Below are positions 8,036 through 16,670 of a stretch of 38,695 bases of DNA, piece after piece. Position numbers and translations under genes: made by a program. The stretch's first letter is position 1. Each line of letters begins with the position of its first letter. This DNA comes from Planctomycetaceae bacterium (GTDB taxonomy: Bacteria > Planctomycetota > Planctomycetia > Pirellulales > Pirellulaceae): NCBI GenBank assembly GCA_003233175.1, contig QIKY01000392.1:1-38695 (forward strand), read 5' to 3'. The notes beneath the pieces were generated by a model, which saw only the letters and a program-made list of their open reading frames with translations, was not told the origin of the DNA and searched no databases.

Positions 8036-9496
8036 TTACGCCAAAATTTCCGGCACTAGGTTTCCATGCACGTCGGTCAAGCGAAACGGCCGGCCTTGGT
8101 AGGTGAAGGTCAGCCGTTTGTGGTCCAGCCCCAACAAGTGCAGAATGGTTGCTTGAATGTCGTGTATATGCACCGGCTGCTCGATAAGCCGGAAGCCGAG
8201 GTCGTCTGATTTTCCCATCGTGACGCCCGGCTTCACACCGCCGCCGGCCAGCCACATGGTGAACGCCTGAGGATGGTGGTCGCGTCCCAGGGTTCGATTC
8301 AAGGCGGCGCTGGCCTCCACCATGGGCGTGCGGCCGAATTCGCCGCCCCACACGATCAAGGTTTGGTCGAGCAGTCCGCGCTGTTTGAGGTCTTGGATGA
8401 GCGCCGCGATGGGCTGGTCGGTGAGGCCGCAATTTCGTTTGATGTTGCCTTCGACGTTGCTGTGGGCGTCCCAACCTTGGTGGTACACATTGATGAACCG
8501 CACGCCCCGCTCCACCAAACGCCGGGCCAGCAGGCAGTTGTTGGCGAACGATGTTTTCCCCGGCTGGGCGCCGTACATCGCCAGTGTTTGCTTCGATTCA
8601 CTGGCCAAGTCCACCAACTCCGGCGCGCGGGCTTGCATTCGATACGCGGTTTCATAGGAGTTGATGCGCGTCGTGATGTCGGGGTCGCCGATGATATCGG
8701 CCTGACGCCGGTTCAGCGATTGAATCAAATCGAGCGAACGCCGCTGCGCCGCCCGATCAACGCCAGCCGGGTTCGACACAAACAAAATCGGATCGCCCTG
8801 GCTTCGAAACGGCGCCCCGGCGTACGCGCCGGGTAGAAAACCGTTCGACCAATTCGCGGCGCCGCCGCTGGTTCCCCGCCCGGTGGCCAAGACCACAAAC
8901 GCCGGCAAATCGTTGGCTTCGCTTCCCAGGCCGTAGGTCACCCAGGCGCCCATGCTGGGCCGCCCCGGCAAACCGCTGCCGGTATTTAGAAAAAGCTGGG
9001 CCGGTGCGTGATTGAACTGGTCAGTGTGCATCGATTTGATGATCGCGATTTCGTCCACCACTTTGGCCAAGTGCGGCATGGCGCTCGATATCTCGGCTCC
9101 CGACTCACCATGCTTGGCGAACGAAAACCGAGGACCCAACAGCGAGGCGTCGCGGCGAATGAACGCGTAACGCTGGTCCTTGACGATTTCCGGCGGGATC
9201 GGCTTGCCCTCCAACTTGGCGAGCGTCGGCTTGTAATCGAACAGGTCGAGTTGGCTCGGCGCCCCGGCCATGAAGAGATAAATCACACTCTTGGCCTTGG
9301 CCGGAAAATGTGGCGGACGCGCCGCCAACGCGCCGCCCGCCAACTCATCAGCGGAGGCCGCTGGCGGATTCAATTCAGCAGCCAGCAAACTCGCCAAGGC
9401 AATTTTCCCCACGCCGACGCCGCACTGTTGAAAAAAATGGCGGCGGCCGGCGCGCCGTAACTTCGCGGCGATAAAATTATTTTCAGGTGTGTTCAT
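8036..9496 (-). CDS. DUF1501 protein (sulfatase-like, Tat-type signal)
   Basis: This is a 486-residue exported protein of the DUF1501 family, which has an alkaline-phosphatase/sulfatase-like fold. The N-terminus carries a twin-arginine-type signal (RRHFF at about 18-22, then a hydrophobic run with VGVGKIALASLLAA). The family hallmark FMAGAPSQLDLFDYKP follows at about residue 75, then MHTDQFNHAPAQLFLNTG and GRPSMGAWVTYGLGS, and GGEFGRTPM near the C-terminal third. It starts 4 bases after the stop of the upstream DUF1549 gene, so the two are surely one operon. This pair is a hallmark of planctomycetes and verrucomicrobia and occurs in many copies per genome. The biochemical role is unknown; involvement with complex polysaccharide use has been suggested. 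No classical sulfatase CxPSR motif is present. Confidence 0.92.
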   Translation of the reverse strand: MNTPENNFIAAKLRRAGRRHFFQQCGVGVGKIALASLLAAELNPPAASADELAGGALAARPPHFPAKAKSVIYLFMAGAPSQLDLFDYKPTLAKLEGKPIPPEIVKDQRYAFIRRDASLLGPRFSFAKHGESGAEISSAMPHLAKVVDEIAIIKSMHTDQFNHAPAQLFLNTGSGLPGRPSMGAWVTYGLGSEANDLPAFVVLATGRGTSGGAANWSNGFLPGAYAGAPFRSQGDPILFVSNPAGVDRAAQRRSLDLIQSLNRRQADIIGDPDITTRINSYETAYRMQARAPELVDLASESKQTLAMYGAQPGKTSFANNCLLARRLVERGVRFINVYHQGWDAHSNVEGNIKRNCGLTDQPIAALIQDLKQRGLLDQTLIVWGGEFGRTPMVEASAALNRTLGRDHHPQAFTMWLAGGGVKPGVTMGKSDDLGFRLIEQPVHIHDIQATILHLLGLDHKRLTFTYQGRPFRLTDVHGNLVPEILA

Positions 9497-9500
9497 GGTC

Positions 9501-12500
9501 TTATTTCGAGAGTGCGGCGTCGAGATTCAATAAGCTGCGGGCGACCAGCGTCCAGGCGGCCCAGGCAATGCGAGCGTCTTGATCGACATTTTCAGTTTTG
9601 GATTTATCGGCTGTAACCACGCCGAGAATTTTGGCCGTTCGATCGGGCGCGTCGGCCAAGGCGGCGCGTTCTTGCTGTTGGAAGGCGACAATCAATTGGA
9701 GTTCGTCCGGCTGGGGAGGGCGCGTGAGGCACTGCCGAAATAGGAACGCCGCCCGCTGCGGAGCGGCGTCTTGTTCGAGTGGCTGTTGCTGCAACGCTCG
9801 GCGGGCAAGCGCCCGCGCCGCCTGCATCACCACTTCGTCATTCAACATGGCCAACGCCTGCAGCGGCGTATTGGAAACATCGCGTCTTGGCACGCAGGCC
9901 TCACCGCTGGGAGCATCGAAAAGTCCAAACGCGGCATACGGCGCCGTGCGTTTGTTGAACGTATACAGCCCTCGGCGGTAGCGGTCTTCTCCCGCACTCA
10001 CCACCCATTTCAAGGGGCCGTACGCCGCTTCCGTAATGCCCGCCGGTTGGCTGGGAAACACGCTGGGGCCGCCCTGCTTCCCGCTCAGCAATCCGCTGTC
10101 AGCCAGTATGATATCTCGCACCGTTTCAGCAGACACCCGCCCTCGCGGACCTCGCGCCAACAGCCGATTTTCAGGATCTTGCCGCAACTGTTCCGCCGTC
10201 ACGCGAGACGACTGCCGATACGCCGCGCTGGTGACGATCAAGCGGTGCATCTGTTTGATCGACCAACCTTGGCTTTGAAACTCCACGGCCAACCAATCGA
10301 GCAATTTTGGGTGCGTGGGCGTTTCGCCCTGGAGGCCGAAGTCTTCCATGGTGCGCACGATGCCGCCGCCGAAGAACTCGCCCCATTGCCGGTTCATCAC
10401 GACACGCGCCGTGAGCGGATTGCGTTGGTCGACCAACCAACGAGCAAAACCCAGGCGGTTTCGCGGGAGGCCGGTCGGCCACGCATGCAACGACGCCGGA
10501 ACGCCGGGCGTCACCACTTCTCGGGGTTTGAGAAATTCACCTCGGTGATGGCGGTGCGTTTGCCGGGCGTGCTGCGGCGTTCGCTCTTGCATGACCAGCG
10601 ACGCCGGAAATTCAGGACGCTTCTTCCGCAAGGCTTCAATCTTGGCGCGTTGCTCGGCCAATTCCGGCGCTACACTCAAATAGTACGCTCGCAGTTGCCG
10701 CCGCTCGGCGTCTGACCAATCTTCGCGGGCGCGCAGCAAGATGCTTTCGATTTCAGCCGGCAGCGTGGTTGCTTGCGGGGCGGCGTCGCTGGTGAAGGAA
10801 ATGCGGAAACGGCCCAGCGTCATCTGATGGATGTACTGATTGTGGAGTTTGACGACCAGCCGTTGCTGGGCGCCGCTCGGCATGAACGTTTGCTCCAAAG
10901 GCAAGACAATATGATGCGCCCGGCCAACGCCCTCGCCAATCGACCAGCCGGTGTCGTACTTGCCGTCGATGGTCAGTTCGGCCGAACGCCCCTTCGGCGC
11001 GGCGTGGCTGTGCGTCGGCCGACGGAAAGCGATTTTCGTCGGCGAGCTTTCTTTTTCCGCGGTGTTCCGGGCGACAAACAGTTCCACTTCGCCCAGCAGA
11101 AAATCGCCCTTGGCGCCGGCGCCTGAATGAAAAATCGCCCGCCCCGGCCCGCCGGCGGGCAGGGAAGGATCGGGCAAGGCTTCCAGCCGCAAGGCGGTAA
11201 TCGGCGCGGCGCCGGCTGGCAGCTCCACCACATACGTATTGTTATTGGGGTTATCGCCGCTGACCAGCACCGACGCATCGGCTAATATCGTGAAGGTAAC
11301 GCTCTTGGTCGACGACAGACCCAGCGGACCGACCGACCGCCAATCGCGACACTGTTTCGCCGCCGACGCGGTCCAGGCTTCGAAGCACTGTTGCAAATTC
11401 CGGGCGCGACGCTCCGCCGCTGTTTTTCCGGAAGCGTCTTTATCGGGTACGCCGCCTTTACTGGAAGCATCGTCAGCGGGAAGCGGGAATTGGGTGGCCA
11501 AGGCCGCTAGGAGCGAGGAAATTTCTTCGTCTAGCCGGGCTCGCTCGGTGGCGATTTTTTGCGAACGCGTGGGAAGTTCGAGTTCGTCGGCGTTGTTCAA
11601 AAAGGCGAACATCTGGAAAAATTCTGTGTGGCTGATCGGATCGTATTTGTGCGAATGGCATTGGACGCAAGCCAGCGTGAGCCCCAGCCACGTGGCGCCG
11701 GTGGTGCTCACCCGGTCGACCAACGCGTAGTAACGAAACTCCTCCAGGTCGACGCCCCCTTCTTCGTTGAACATCGTGTTGCGATGGAAACCGGTGGCGA
11801 TGCGCTGTTCCAAGGTGGCATTGGGCAACATATCGCCCGCCAATTGTTCGACGGTGAATTGGTCGAACGGCAGGTCGGCGTTGTAGGCCTGGATCACCCA
11901 ATCGCGATACGGCCACATCGTGCGGGGCCGGTCTTTTTCGTAACCGTTGGTGTCGGAGTAACGCGCCAAATCGAGCCAACGTCGCGCCCAATACTCGCCA
12001 TATTGCGGCGAAGCCAACAGCCGGTCGACCAGGCGTTCATACGCGGCGGGTTGTTCGTCGGCCACGAACGCATCGGCTTCGGCGGGCGTGGGCGGCAAGC
12101 CGGTCAAGTCCAGATACGCACGTCTGGCCAAGGTGAATCGATCCGCCGGCGGCGAGGGTTTCCAGCCGGCGTCTTCCAAACGACGCAGCACGAAATGATC
12201 GATCGGATTGACCGGCCAGGCAGTCGCCTCGACTCGCGGAAGTTTCGGACGTTGCGGCGCAATGAACGACCAATGCTTGGTGTACTTGGCGCCGGCGGCA
12301 ATCCAACGGCGAACCAACTCCGCCTGCTCGCTGGTGATTTCGCGTTGCGAATCGGGCGGCGGCATGCGGAGGTCTTCGTCGTCGGTGGTGATGCGCAGAT
12401 AAAGTTCGCTCTGCTCCGGCTTGCCGGGCGCAATGGCCGCGCCGGAATCGCGCACCTGATAGGCGGCTTCGGGTAAATCGAGCCGCAACTCGGCCTCCCG

Positions 12501-12674
12501 CGCGTCTTCATCAGGACCATGGCATTGAAAACAGTTGGCCGCCAGAATCGGACGAATATCGCGACTGAAGTTGACATCATCCTCGGCTCGCAATTCACCC
12601 GCCAGCGGCAAGCAACCGAGCAAACAAGCGGCCAACAAACTCCGACTCACAACATGCAAATAACGGTGCGACAT
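9501..12674 (-). CDS. PSCyt1/DUF1549/DUF1553 secreted cytochrome-like protein
   Basis: This is a 1057-residue exported protein with the planctomycete-specific multi-domain plan. A signal peptide ends near residue 30 (LRAE). A PSCyt1 c-type-cytochrome-like domain carries CFQCH at 48-52 and a distal Met in RMPPP near 103. DUF1549 (about 155-365) includes RRWLDLARYSDTNGYE and a second heme-type motif CVQCH at 336-340. A middle region (about 400-700) looks like a carbohydrate-binding beta-sandwich. DUF1553 (about 730-1000) begins at NRLGFARWLVDQRNPLTARV and includes VRDIILADSGLLSGKQGGPSV. The two CxxCH motifs imply covalent heme and a redox role at the cell surface or in the periplasm. It is the first gene of the DUF1501 operon. 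A large hairpin lies just upstream of its start. Confidence 0.93.
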   Translation of the reverse strand: MSHRYLHVVSRSLLAACLLGCLPLAGELRAEDDVNFSRDIRPILAANCFQCHGPDEDAREAELRLDLPEAAYQVRDSGAAIAPGKPEQSELYLRITTDDEDLRMPPPDSQREITSEQAELVRRWIAAGAKYTKHWSFIAPQRPKLPRVEATAWPVNPIDHFVLRRLEDAGWKPSPPADRFTLARRAYLDLTGLPPTPAEADAFVADEQPAAYERLVDRLLASPQYGEYWARRWLDLARYSDTNGYEKDRPRTMWPYRDWVIQAYNADLPFDQFTVEQLAGDMLPNATLEQRIATGFHRNTMFNEEGGVDLEEFRYYALVDRVSTTGATWLGLTLACVQCHSHKYDPISHTEFFQMFAFLNNADELELPTRSQKIATERARLDEEISSLLAALATQFPLPADDASSKGGVPDKDASGKTAAERRARNLQQCFEAWTASAAKQCRDWRSVGPLGLSSTKSVTFTILADASVLVSGDNPNNNTYVVELPAGAAPITALRLEALPDPSLPAGGPGRAIFHSGAGAKGDFLLGEVELFVARNTAEKESSPTKIAFRRPTHSHAAPKGRSAELTIDGKYDTGWSIGEGVGRAHHIVLPLEQTFMPSGAQQRLVVKLHNQYIHQMTLGRFRISFTSDAAPQATTLPAEIESILLRAREDWSDAERRQLRAYYLSVAPELAEQRAKIEALRKKRPEFPASLVMQERTPQHARQTHRHHRGEFLKPREVVTPGVPASLHAWPTGLPRNRLGFARWLVDQRNPLTARVVMNRQWGEFFGGGIVRTMEDFGLQGETPTHPKLLDWLAVEFQSQGWSIKQMHRLIVTSAAYRQSSRVTAEQLRQDPENRLLARGPRGRVSAETVRDIILADSGLLSGKQGGPSVFPSQPAGITEAAYGPLKWVVSAGEDRYRRGLYTFNKRTAPYAAFGLFDAPSGEACVPRRDVSNTPLQALAMLNDEVVMQAARALARRALQQQPLEQDAAPQRAAFLFRQCLTRPPQPDELQLIVAFQQQERAALADAPDRTAKILGVVTADKSKTENVDQDARIAWAAWTLVARSLLNLDAALSK

Positions 12675-12760
12675 AAATCACTTGAAAGGGAAAGCGTTTG
12701 CGGTTTGAGAACAATGGCGGGAATGCTCAGGGTGCGATTCATTATAACACGGGCTCGCGC

Positions 12761-12866
12761 CGTTGGAGTTCATGCTTCAGCATGTTTTCGTTATAGAGCC
12801 CTACGAAAACATGCTGAAGCATGAACTCCAACGGTGGACGAAGCATGCTGAAGCATGAACTCCAAC
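12761..12866. repeat. 31-bp perfect hairpin plus extra right-arm copy (TTGGAGTT family)
   Basis: The left arm 12761-12791 and right arm 12803-12833 are exact complements of 31 bases with an 11-base loop. The left arm begins CGTTGGAGTTCATGC. A third piece (12841-12866) repeats the right-arm tail, GCATGCTGAAGCATGAACT, and ends two bases before the bioD stop. The hairpin lies between bioD and the DUF1549 operon, both on the minus strand, so it could terminate bioD transcription. It is related to 35210-35276. Confidence 0.75.
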
Positions 12867-12867
12867 C

Positions 12868-13554
12868 CTACAGCGACTTCCAGTCGATGTCGGTCGGCAG
12901 TTCATTGTCGCCGTGGCGCACATGCGCCAAAAGCGGGGGCGTGCAGCGCATGGCCAGTTGTTCGGCGTTGCTCGAAACGCTGGCGTCGGAGTTCGGGGGC
13001 CGGCAATCGTTGAGCACCACGCCCGCTATATCGAGGCCTTCGCGAAACGTGACCGCCGTGATCAGCGTTTGCAAGGTTTGATTGATAACGCCCAGTTCGT
13101 TGGCCGCCACGACAATCAGCGGATAACCGAAATCGTCGGCCAAATCGGCCACGTATTCATCGTCGCTCATCGGCGACATCAACCCACCGGCGCCTTCCAC
13201 CAACACGATATCGCAATGGCCGGTCCAGGCGGTAAGCCCATTGCGCAGCAGAGCGGGGTCGATTTCGACACCTTCAGCGCGGGCGGCCAAATGCGGCGCA
13301 AGCGGCGCCGCGAACGTTTGTGGACAAACCTCCGCCAACGACAACGGCCGCCCCGCCGCCTCCCAGAGTTGAACGGCGTCGTCGGAGAGCAACACGCCTT
13401 CGTGCAAATCGCAACCGCTGGCGGCCGGCTTGTAGACTCCCACGCTCAAACCATTGGCCCGCAGCCGACGAGCCAACAACGCGGTTACGTAGGTCTTGCC
13501 GACCTCTGTATTCACACCCGTGATGAACAGTCCGCGTGGTGGGTATGGGTCCAT
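12868..13554 (-). CDS. bioD: ATP-dependent dethiobiotin synthetase
   Basis: BioD closes the ureido ring of dethiobiotin from 7,8-diaminopelargonate, CO2 and ATP, in the cytosol, as the penultimate step of biotin synthesis. The protein has 228 residues, normal for the family. The modified P-loop GVNTEVGKT is at 13-21 (usually G-T-D-T-x-V-G-K-T; here Asn replaces Asp15). YKPAASG with the substrate-binding Lys follows, then VEGAGGLMSPM, and VVAANELGVINQTL for the nucleotide-base region. The start ATG at 13554 directly precedes the P-loop. No other bio gene is in the window, so it is an orphan. It is transcribed away from the hydrolase gene, with 132 bases between the two starts. Confidence 0.9.
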   Translation of the reverse strand: MDPYPPRGLFITGVNTEVGKTYVTALLARRLRANGLSVGVYKPAASGCDLHEGVLLSDDAVQLWEAAGRPLSLAEVCPQTFAAPLAPHLAARAEGVEIDPALLRNGLTAWTGHCDIVLVEGAGGLMSPMSDDEYVADLADDFGYPLIVVAANELGVINQTLQTLITAVTFREGLDIAGVVLNDCRPPNSDASVSSNAEQLAMRCTPPLLAHVRHGDNELPTDIDWKSL

Positions 13555-13686
13555 ATGAGCGTACGCTTTGTTTTCTACCAGGATAATCCGACCACGTTGT
13601 TGTATCGTTCTGGCCGGGCTGCGAGAATAGGGGCGTTACGCTCTGGGCTTCCCCTGGTCTGCCCCATTCCATTCTTCGGCCTCGCT

Positions 13687-14613
13687 ATGGGTCTCAAAAA
13701 CATGCACTTGAAAACGTTTTTTTTGTTTTTTCTGATGCTGGCGCCAGCCTCCTTTGCGGGAGCCGACGAAGCGAAACCTCTGTACGTGCAAACGAAGAAC
13801 ATCGTTTTCGCGGAAGAGTACGGCGTGGGCCTGCTGCTGGATGTTTTCCGGCCCACGGGAAAATCGAACGGGCTGGCGATTGTCGACGTGGTGAGCGGCT
13901 CGTGGCATTCGAATCGGGCCAAGCTGCGCGACCATAAAAGAGCCCAAATGTTCGACATTTTTTGCGGACGCGGCTTTACGGTGTTCGCCATTCGTCCTGG
14001 TTCGCTGCCCAAATTCACCGTGACCGAAATGGCGGCTCATGCGGCGGAGGGCGTTCGTTGGGTCAAGCAACACGCCCAAGAATACCAAATCGATCCTAAT
14101 CATTTGGGAATTACCGGCGCTTCGGCGGGTGGGCATTTGGCTTGCTTGGTCGCGGTCACGAACGGCCGCACCGCCGCAGAGGGCGCTTCCGCCGACGCCT
14201 CGGTGTGTGCGGCGGGCGTGTTTTTTCCGCCCACCGATTTCCTCGACTACGGCGGGATAAAAATTGAGGTTCGCGTCGACAACGGCCTCGGCGGTTTGCT
14301 GTGCAAACTGGCCTTTCCGTTGGGCGTCGAGCACCTCACCGACGAACAAATTGAGCAGCGTATTGTAAGTATTTCGCCGGCGCGGTTGGTGAAGGAAAAT
14401 GCGCCGCCCTTTTTGTTGATTCATGGCAGCGGCGATTTTATAGTGCCCCTGCAACAGTCGAAAAACATGCTCGCGGCGCTGCATGAGAAAAAGGTTCCCG
14501 CCGAACTGATCATCAAAAAATTGGGCGGGCACCCCTGGCCGACCATCCATGAGGAAGTGGAGGTGCTGGCGGACTGGTTCGAAAAGACCCTGGCCCCCGC
14601 GGCGTCTCCCTAG
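13687..14613 (+). CDS. Secreted alpha/beta hydrolase (esterase-like)
   Basis: The protein has 308 residues with an N-terminal signal peptide (KNMHLKTFFLFFLMLAPASFAGA) and an alpha/beta-hydrolase catalytic domain. The nucleophile elbow is GASAGGH with Ser146; LLIHGSGDFIVPL supplies the acidic residue; the catalytic His is likely in GGHPWPTIHEE. This is the layout of BD-FAE/acetyl-esterase-type enzymes, which often deacylate sugars in planctomycetes; the substrate is inferred. The start could be 13687 or the internal ATG at 13702, which gives a slightly more usual signal peptide; neither has a clear ribosome-binding site. The reading frame remains open upstream to 12913, but that part is antisense to bioD and is not believed. 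The gene diverges from bioD. Confidence 0.8.
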   Translation: MGLKNMHLKTFFLFFLMLAPASFAGADEAKPLYVQTKNIVFAEEYGVGLLLDVFRPTGKSNGLAIVDVVSGSWHSNRAKLRDHKRAQMFDIFCGRGFTVFAIRPGSLPKFTVTEMAAHAAEGVRWVKQHAQEYQIDPNHLGITGASAGGHLACLVAVTNGRTAAEGASADASVCAAGVFFPPTDFLDYGGIKIEVRVDNGLGGLLCKLAFPLGVEHLTDEQIEQRIVSISPARLVKENAPPFLLIHGSGDFIVPLQQSKNMLAALHEKKVPAELIIKKLGGHPWPTIHEEVEVLADWFEKTLAPAASP

Positions 14614-14650
14614 GACCGGAAATGTTGACTTTTTTTGATCCTAATCGGCC

Positions 14651-14679
14651 TTGTTTTCCAGGCGGCCTGTCGGTACTAT
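14651..14679 (+). promoter_or_regulatory. Sigma70-like promoter of the OmpA-like lipoprotein gene
   Basis: TTGTTT (14651-14656), a 17-base spacer and TACTAT (14674-14679) fit a housekeeping promoter. AGGAGG at 14719-14724 precedes the ATG at 14733 by 8 bases. This implies a leader of about 45 bases. Confidence 0.45.
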
Positions 14680-14732
14680 CCCCCCGCATTTTCTTCGGTG
14701 GGTGATTCTTGTGCTAGCAGGAGGCGTTCGAC

Positions 14733-15593
14733 ATGCGCCGCGTCGCGTGTTCAATTTGGTGGTTTCTTTGTGCGTGCCTGATGCTGGCGGGCTGTAATCA
14801 GAATCCGTATGGGGCGCAGTCCGCTGGTCTTCCGCCGCAGCAACAGAAGTACTTGGCGGGGGTCCAGCAGCTTGAACAACGGGCCCAACAGCTCGACACC
14901 AACAACAGCGACCTGCACACCCAGTTGGCCGATTCGCAGCGTCAAAACCAAGTGCTCGACGAGCAAATCGTATTATTGCAAAAGCAACTAGCCGATTCGG
15001 CCACGCAGCTTCGCACCAGCCAATTGGCCAACCGTGAAATGGAACTCACGATGAAGCGGGTTGAATTGGCGAAGTCGGAGGCCGACGAGCGCTCACAAAC
15101 GCTGCAAGCTTCCATGCGGCGGCGCGGCGGCGCAAGCATCACGGCGAACAACAGCTTGCAGCAGACCCTGCCGACGGTGAGCGCGCCGGGAGTGAGCATT
15201 CGGCGCGACGGCGATGTCGTGAGAATTGAAATCCCGGCTGATCAACTGTTCCCTCGCGGCGGTTCTCAACTATTACCCTCCGCCGCGACGGTGCTTGATC
15301 AGGTGGCCAACATCATTGCCGTGCAATATCCGAAACAGATCGTCGTGATCGAGGGGCACACCAGCAGTGAACCTCTGCTCGACAAACGTTTCGTCACGCA
15401 GCACGCATTATCCGCCGCGCAAGCCACCACGGTTTTCGAGCAACTGAGCCAGAGAAACCGCCTGCCCGCCAACCAATTGCGGATCATGGGGCAAGGCGCC
15501 GCCCACCCCTTGGTATCGAACGCGACGACCGCCGGTCTGGCGAAAAACCGCCGTCTGGAGTTGGTCGTCTATCCCGACCAATTCTCGAACTGA
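14733..15593 (+). CDS. OmpA-family peptidoglycan-associated lipoprotein
   Basis: This is a 286-residue lipoprotein. The lipobox LAGC places the lipidated Cys at residue 21. Residues 35-125 form a long predicted coiled coil rich in Gln, Leu and Asp. The C-terminal domain (about 150-283) is OmpA-like: LFPRGGSQLLPSA at its start, VVIEGHTSSEP in place of the common GHTD motif, then RLPANQLRIMGQG and KNRRLELVVYP. OmpA domains bind peptidoglycan, so the protein probably tethers outer membrane to wall; some planctomycetes have thin peptidoglycan. The Ser in GHTSSEP replaces the usual Asp that contacts diaminopimelate, so binding may differ. The start is fixed by the AGGAGG site. It is a single-gene unit with its own promoter. 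Confidence 0.88.
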   Translation: MRRVACSIWWFLCACLMLAGCNQNPYGAQSAGLPPQQQKYLAGVQQLEQRAQQLDTNNSDLHTQLADSQRQNQVLDEQIVLLQKQLADSATQLRTSQLANREMELTMKRVELAKSEADERSQTLQASMRRRGGASITANNSLQQTLPTVSAPGVSIRRDGDVVRIEIPADQLFPRGGSQLLPSAATVLDQVANIIAVQYPKQIVVIEGHTSSEPLLDKRFVTQHALSAAQATTVFEQLSQRNRLPANQLRIMGQGAAHPLVSNATTAGLAKNRRLELVVYPDQFSN

Positions 15594-15660
15594 AGCTGGC
15601 CCGGATAACGATTTCATGATGTTGAACGGCGCGGGCGGTTTATTTTCCGCGGGTTGCCTG

Positions 15661-16269
15661 TTATAGGTCCGCGAAATTCCGCAGAATTTTCAAGCCCTCA
15701 GCCTGACTTTTTTCAGGATGGAACTGTGTGGCGAAGAGGTTTTCGCGTTGGATCATCGCGCAGAACGGGCGATGATAATCGGCCTCAATCGCGACGACGT
15801 CGGCGTCAAGCGGGGCGGCGTAATACGAGTGGACGAAATAAAAATACGCACCTTCCTCGACGCCCCGCAATATCGGCGACGGCTGCCGAATAATGGCCTG
15901 ATTCCAGCCCATGTGCGGAACCTTGTACTCGCTGGGCAGATCAAACCGCACAACATCGCCGGGCAACACGCCCAGCCCTTCATGCTCGCCGTCTTCAAAA
16001 CTTCGTTCGAACAAGAGTTGGAGTCCCAGACAGATCCCCAAAAAAGGGCGATTCGCCGCAATGGCCTCTTGGAGCGGCGTTACTAAATCTCGGCGGCGTA
16101 ATTCGGCCATGGCGTCTTGAAAGGCGCCCACGCCGGGAAGCACCACTTTCTCCGCCGCGGCAATCACGGCAGGGTCGCTGCTGATCATCGCTTCGCGTCC
16201 CACTTTTTCAAAACCCTTTTGAACGCTGCGCAAGTTGCCCATCTGGTAGTCGACAATAACAATCATCAT
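15661..16269 (-). CDS. hisH: Imidazole glycerol phosphate synthase subunit HisH
   Basis: HisH is the glutaminase half of the HisF-HisH complex. It frees ammonia from glutamine for ring closure to imidazole glycerol phosphate in histidine synthesis. The protein has 202 residues. The class I amidotransferase triad is visible: Cys80 in GICLGLQLLFE, His184 and Glu186 in TQFHPEKSQ. The oxyanion region LPGVGAF (44-50) and the N-terminal VIVDYQMGNL are typical. The start is one of two adjacent ATG codons, with only a weak upstream ribosome-binding site. hisF is not nearby, so this is another orphan. It is divergent from the ThiO-like gene, with a 400-base spacer. Confidence 0.95.
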   Translation of the reverse strand: MMIVIVDYQMGNLRSVQKGFEKVGREAMISSDPAVIAAAEKVVLPGVGAFQDAMAELRRRDLVTPLQEAIAANRPFLGICLGLQLLFERSFEDGEHEGLGVLPGDVVRFDLPSEYKVPHMGWNQAIIRQPSPILRGVEEGAYFYFVHSYYAAPLDADVVAIEADYHRPFCAMIQRENLFATQFHPEKSQAEGLKILRNFADL

Positions 16270-16670
16270 TTACTCATTCAAATGCGAAACGAAGGAAGCC
16301 CGGCAATGACAAAGGCGCCGCTCAGCCTAGGCGGAAGCAGGAAAATAATCTACCGGTCTTGGGTGAGCGGCCGGCGCTCATTTTCGACACGTGTTCTTCC
16401 CATTTCAAGGCGGCCCCAATAATGTGCAACGCCGGAGAATCATCCTGGAAAGCGTTTCTCCAACGCGCGTTAGGCCTTGTGCGCATTCGAAAAACACGGA
16501 ATAGTGATCATGAAACGTTCCAAGGTGAGCGGCAGGCGTAAATTTACCTGCCGCTCGCCTAGGGAAGAGTGGATAGTTAAATCTCGGATTGGCTTCTGCA
16601 GCGGGACGTCGTTTTTCCACACTTGCTTAATCGTTCCCGTTTAGCGGCCCAACGACTGAATTGAGAAGCG
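16270..16670. other. Divergent spacer between hisH and thiO with two related hairpins
   Basis: The spacer has no gene. TGAGCG-GCCGG-CGCTCA (16364-16380) and GAGCGGCAGG/CCTGCCGCTC (16527-16556, 10-base loop) are two palindromes with similar arms. The second can be extended to 13 bp with one G-T pair. GCCGCTCGCCTA is shared with 3470-3481. Promoters for both flanking genes must lie here, but none could be assigned with confidence. Confidence 0.5.

Noticed and set aside
8290-8310. GGTTCGATTC-like string, as in a tRNA T-loop
   Set aside because: It lies within the DUF1501 gene with no cloverleaf partner arms.
9771-10715. Long plus-strand frame (about 314 codons)
   Set aside because: It is antisense to the DUF1549 gene, which has clear domains; GC-rich genes produce long antisense frames.
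11559-12476. Plus-strand frame of about 305 codons
   Set aside because: Shadow of the DUF1549 gene, with Arg/Gly-rich composition typical of antisense translation.
12913-13686. Upstream extension of the hydrolase reading frame, making a 566-residue protein
   Set aside because: It runs antisense to bioD on the opposite strand and has no domain character; the signal peptide at 13687 marks the true start.
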